This document shows, in pieces, positions 59,301-64,000 of a stretch of DNA of 64,000 bases. Within the stretch, counting starts at the first letter, position 1. Every line of letters starts with the position of its first letter. A program made the position numbers and the translations under genes. The notes under the pieces are model-generated. The model saw only the letters and a program-made list of their open reading frames with translations. It ran no database searches and was not told the origin of the DNA. Origin of the DNA: Tyto alba (taxonomy: Eukaryota; Chordata; Aves; Strigiformes; Tytonidae); contig NW_024881301.1 in NCBI RefSeq assembly GCF_018691265.1, positions 14,072,752 to 14,136,751 of the forward strand. The letters are read 5' to 3'.

Positions 59301-61224
59301 CACTAACATTTTTCAGGATAAAGCCACTTCTGAGGGCCGAAACTCAGGGCAGTTACTTTTAAAATAAACAAGACTTAGGAGCAAAGTACAGATAACTAGA
59401 AATGCAAATATATAAATATATTTCAAACATTGCTACCTTCAGCAAGATGAAAGCTGGTTTAACATCAGCTTCATACAGAAGAATTTGACAGCGATGGATA
59501 AAGGGACAAATCTAAGACATTGGCAAAGTGACTCAACTGGAGTTTGTTGACAGCTCTCAACTGAATTTAGGATGTACCATCACATCTACAAAGAGTCGGG
59601 TGTAAAACCAATGAGTGTTAAAACTTACAACTTGTTCTGCCAGCAAAGATAGCTGAAAACATCAGTCTTGTCAAAAAGCTCCAAACCAAGTGTTTCTAAA
59701 GGACTTTTGCCAGTATCCTTAAGTATACATCAGGGTTCCATGAGAAAGACAACTTCAAGTGGAAGCTGGGTGAGGCAGGGAAGGGAAGGGGGGCTCAGTG
59801 TCCTCAAAATCTGTGTAACACCAGCAGGGAGCTGCCAAGAAACTACTTTGTTTGTAGCATCTTAGTTAAAAGGCCTAGATAGCTGCCAAATTAACCTCAA
59901 AGAGAGGTTATCTTTATCTGCCAGAGTGGTAAAGAAAATTATTAATCATTTTATTGTGGTAAGCATGTAAGACTATAGAGGTTAGTGGAGGAGTGGCCTA
60001 GTTATCTCGCCAGTTATCTCACCTCAGCAGTTCACTGCTGTGCACCCAAGCAGAAGTAATACCCGGTGGGAGATTAAAAACCTCTTGAGTTTCATCCGGA
60101 CGTGACAGAGACACCCATCCTGTTCTACCTGCTCGCTTGACCCTAGAGCCAGGCCGAGGACAGATGGGTGCCATGCATCCCCTGGCCACCTGGAGAGCAC
60201 CTGGAAGGAGCAAGAACATCCCCTCTCCCCCTCATCCTCTTCAGCCACTCATGTCAAAAAGCAGACCCAAAGGAAAGAAAAAACAACCCGTAGTTTTCAG
60301 AGGTACACTTTTTGAACTATTTTGCAGTTTGCCTTTTTTGAAAGGTTTCCTGCAATGACAGATTTCAGCACTTCTGCTGAAGGTGACACCATGAGGCCAA
60401 GTGCCTCTGGCAGCAAGACTCTTCACTGGAAAGTCCCCGGCCAAGTGCCTTGGCTCTGAACACAATGAGCACCATTTCCAGGGCACAAAATTGCAATAAA
60501 TGCCCCTCCTTTGCTCACTAACACATTCAAATGTGAAAAGGACTGACATCACCCTTTTAAAACGAGCACAGTGGTTACTTTCAAAGTAAAGCCGATCACG
60601 TGGTGACCTCCAATTACACCACCCAGAATGAAAAATCAGGACAACTGTTTAAGACACCAAATGACATCACTTTTAATTAATGAAACCTGTCTATCAACAT
60701 AATTCACTTAAACACTTGTCACATTCAAAGCTGCTTTAAAATTACATTAAAGGCATTTATACAAACTGTCCCCAGCCTTCTTGATCAAGCTAAGGTACAG
60801 AAATCCCTTCACTTTCTGTAGAGATTTAGAAGAAATTGAACGCAAACACAAGGGCCAAATTAAATTACTGAATGTTTTAATTTTGAAATGTGTGTGTTGC
60901 CTGGAAAACATATTTTCTATTTTTTTTTTTACTTCTGAGCCATAAAAAATATTTCTACTGTGACACAATTCCTCTGACCAGACATGAAAAGACTTAATAA
61001 ATCATGCTAATACTCTTCTGAACTTAAATTTTTCATTTGTTTGTTAATGTTACATGCTACTACAGAAGTCAAGGGTTTTTAAAAAAACAAACCCTATAGT
61101 TCATTTTCTTCCCCCAATGACATCATGTTTTCAAACATCACCATAATCTTTCCATTTTAAAAAGTGGATTGAGGACAGTGATATTTTACATCTACCCGTG
61201 CAAGTGTGTGTGACTGCATAAAAA

Positions 61225-61238
61225 ATATATATATATAT
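61225..61238. repeat. Short AT dinucleotide run
   Basis: A brief run of AT units beside a GTGTGTG stretch. Confidence 0.7.
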
Positions 61239-61531
61239 GGGCTTGCTACACACAGTATGATATAATGGACTGATTGACATGAATTGATTAGAATAGACCA
61301 GTTCATAAAGACATTTGGCTTCATGAGAATTTGCTCATCTAAAGCGGGTCTTGGTCTTAGTGCTCACATCAAGAAATCTTGGCATGCTGAAAAGGAAAAA
61401 CAAATACAATTGCTCATTAGGACCTTCTTGTCCCAACTCCAAGCTTGCTTTGTCCTAAGAGAAAGCCAGGCAAAAAACCACAGAACTCTCTTCGGCTTAA
61501 ATCACCCAAAGTATCTTGTTCTTCCTTGCCA

Positions 61532-61900
61532 TCATGAACTCAGTAACAATAAAATGAATGCCTGTTTTTTTCTAGTGTTTAAAATAAAGTTTCTAGCCCC
61601 TTTCTCAGAAATGCAAATACATAAATAACAATAAAGCAAAGGGGCTTGTTCTCTCTTCAGGACAAAGGCAAAAACACTCCTCTGGTTTTCATCCAACCAG
61701 TCTTCCAAAACCAAGTCTTCTAGTGCCATCTTTACAGGCTTTACACAAAGCAAACTCAGAGCAGCGTATGAAGCATTGCTCCCACGTGCAGCTGGCTCCC
61801 TTTTGCACGATCCCGCATATCTTCCTGCCCTTGCCAATCCCTCGGCTAAATCTTCTTCTCTGTATGATTTAGTTTGGGTCTCCAAACGACGAGTAGCCAT
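61532..61900 (-). other. Unrecognised 122-codon open frame inside the SPIRE1 intron
   Basis: The frame opens in a good initiation context (gccATGG) with MATRRLETQTKSYREEDLAE and contains an acidic segment MALEDLVLEDWLDENQRSVF. It is on the SPIRE1 sense strand, upstream of the first recognised exon. I know no matching family. Two possible splice donors, GTAAAGCC and GTAAAGAT near 61737-61746, would both end in phase 0, which fits the first SPIRE1 exon at 48408, so an alternative first exon is possible but unsupported. Chance is also possible: plus-strand frames of 102-114 codons overlap it. Confidence 0.2.
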
Positions 61901-64000
61901 GGCTGCTACTCAGCTCTGCCGGTTTGCTTCACCTCCCCACACAAAATCCCTGAATTCCCGTGCCTGCTGTCTTCCTCTAGCATCCACATTAGCTTGCACC
62001 TTCCCTTCGACAAATGCTCTGCCAAACTTACTACGTTCAAGGAGTTTATCTCTTGGGACCATTTTGTTCAGTTGCACAACTTAGTGCAAGTTATTAGGAA
62101 AGCTGCTAGATTTAAATGTTCAAATATTTCTCCACAACTACGCATACAAGACTCACCTGCACATATGCACAAGCTTTGGGGTGGTATGGCCCAAGAGATG
62201 TTGTAAGGTAAAGCTAAAACTACCTGACAAATACACTGAAGCCATCACCCATAAGAATACCGCTTTTCCCATTGTGTTATTTCATCTAAAGTATTTACAA
62301 ATCAATCATTTAAAACACACTCAGGGTCATGTGTCCCGTGGAGAATAGTCTTTTGAAAGCTACCCCTTAAGACTGCTTTAGTTACAATAATATTTAAGGA
62401 TGTTGCAACTACATGTTTTAAACAAAAACCTACTGTAAAAATTCTTTTATTAAGAAATGCAAAACATTCCCTGTCTTCAGACCAATCTTTGGGATAAATA
62501 CGATATTCTGACTTCTAGATTCAAATCTTCAGGGGACGGCACAATCTAATATACACTGTTTATTTCTTTGTATCAAATGGCTTTATCTCAGTTAAATATT
62601 TTTCTAAAATACAGGCTGCAACAGTGCACTAAGCAAAGAAGAGCAGAAAATAGCATAATGGGAACACAGTAATCAAGAGCATATTAAAAAAATCACATAG
62701 CTAAAATAGAGAGATTATTATTTTGTAAAATTAGTGGTACTTTTAAAGTCAATTCAAACAACTTTCCTCTAAATGTTTAATTTCTTTTAATATTGTTACC
62801 AGCACTGAAATAATGTACCTAAAGAAATTTTGCCTTGAGCCCAAGGCTCCCTCAAGAATAATTCAAAAGCAAGATCACAGTGCTTTAATTAAAAGGCCCT
62901 CGCTCCGTTTCTATACTTTTCCCATGTTGCTGTTACAGTACAGTACGCCTCTATAAGGAATTAAGAGATTTTGTAGCATCTACGCTGCTTCCATTTTCTT
63001 TGGCAATGCAATTGTATCATCCTTAAAGTGACTCTGAACTAGCAATACTGACAGCTGAAATACTCATAGCTTTTTACACAACTGCTATCAGCAAGAAAAA
63101 CTTCTGACTGTCCTCAAATCTAGCCATGTGTGCCCTGGCAAGAACTAGAAAAGGTGAAGCTTCCACAGCCACTTTGCCTCTTGACCCCTCTCCTGAACAG
63201 GGTGCTGGATTGTGAGGCTCTAACACTTCATGGAAGTTAGACTCCAAAATTTATAGCGGACAAGCACTTGGAGACTCTGCCGTTGGACCTTCCATTTCAG
63301 TCTGGAGCAGCTAACATATTTTCCTCCAGCTAAATCAGCTGGCCTACTTAAGACATTCTCCCTCACCCCATAAATCTGTTTCTCTTGTGCCTGTAGAGCA
63401 TTACAGCTACAAGAACACCTATACTGATCTGTGAGGGCAGCTACTCGGAACCTTCAACACATAACACTGTACAAGAGAGAAAATGGTACAGAAATTTTGC
63501 ATGTCACCGTTAATCTACTTGTCTACTAAAACATGTATCACACACATAAGGCAAGTACTACAAGCAGTACTGCTAAGGTACATGGGCTATGCCCTATGGG
63601 ATGTTGGCATTACATGGAAATTGAAGACTTGTGCCTTCCAGACATGACAAAGATGTCATGTGAATCTGTATAAAAATGGCCTGCAATTTTAAAGTAGCAA
63701 AAGGAGCCAGTAGGGTTAAAAAGCTAGCTGCAACACCATGAATATTTGAGACTGCAATGTCTACATGGGTGGAAACTAGATTCTGACAAGATGAACCTTT
63801 GCCAAACCCTAACGTAAAGCAAGCTGCTGTCCTGGCTAATTTTTCTGAGATGATCTACTGCCTTTACCAGGCTGACAGTGAATCTGAAAAATTCATCACA
63901 GCCTTCTATGCACTTATCAGTTTTAACACCTGGAGATGGCAGGCAGTTGTGAGTTGAAGAGAGGCTCTCAGGCAGATCCCTTCAGCTTTGGACAGGTCAG

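Larger units (their letters stand above)
48409..64000 (-). other. SPIRE1: SPIRE1 large 5' intron, incomplete in the window
   Basis: At least 15.6 kb, ending in the tctctAG acceptor. It holds an A-run (49413-49432), a CTAT array (50277-50354), an A-run (50511-50529), a CR1 fragment (53012-53320) and an unexplained open frame (61532-61900). I looked for KIND exons and found none, so the gene's 5' part lies further right. Confidence 0.8.

Noticed and set aside
60180..60248. Acidic EEDEGE stretch on the minus strand, considered as the acidic end of a KIND exon
   Set aside because: No fitting splice sites and no resemblance to Spire beyond a few acidic residues.

Overview
This is vertebrate nuclear DNA: AT-rich, intron-dominated, with GT-AG splice sites. 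Two CR1-type LINE fragments carrying the layout usual in birds make an avian genome the best guess; I cannot name the species. Nothing bacterial, viral or CRISPR-like is present.

The window holds most of one gene on the minus strand, SPIRE1, an actin nucleator. Fifteen coding exons run from 48408 down to the stop codon at 2245. Every boundary joins in frame, giving 610 codons plus a stop when all exons are included. In transcript order they encode: the end of the KIND domain (48283-48408, 38073-38156); WH2-A and WH2-B (36820-36984), WH2-C (29742-29828) and WH2-D (29226-29355); a 42-nt cassette microexon (25572-25613); the myosin V tail-binding motif (18290-18453); a Ser-rich and a Pro/basic linker (13187-13277, 12160-12302); a 174-nt, 58-codon optional exon (9353-9526) that fits exon C of the mitochondrial isoform Spire1C; the Spir-box (5850-5987); and a modified FYVE zinc finger with the C-terminus (4262-4332, 3517-3544, 3296-3432, 2245-2497). 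The first part of the gene (start codon and most of KIND) lies beyond the right edge. The 3' UTR fills the left edge.

The rest is intron with CR1 fragments, MIR-like fragments, a long CTAT tetranucleotide array, A-rich tracts and a CpG-dense patch. No second gene is supported.

The most interesting points concern isoform control. The 58-codon exon has a weak donor and is followed by an in-frame hydrophobic extension to a TGA, overlapped by AATAAA and followed by GU-rich tracts, so it could also act as a terminal exon. The 42-nt microexon is bracketed by two perfect 12-bp hairpins and preceded by a CU-repeat tract on the transcribed strand.
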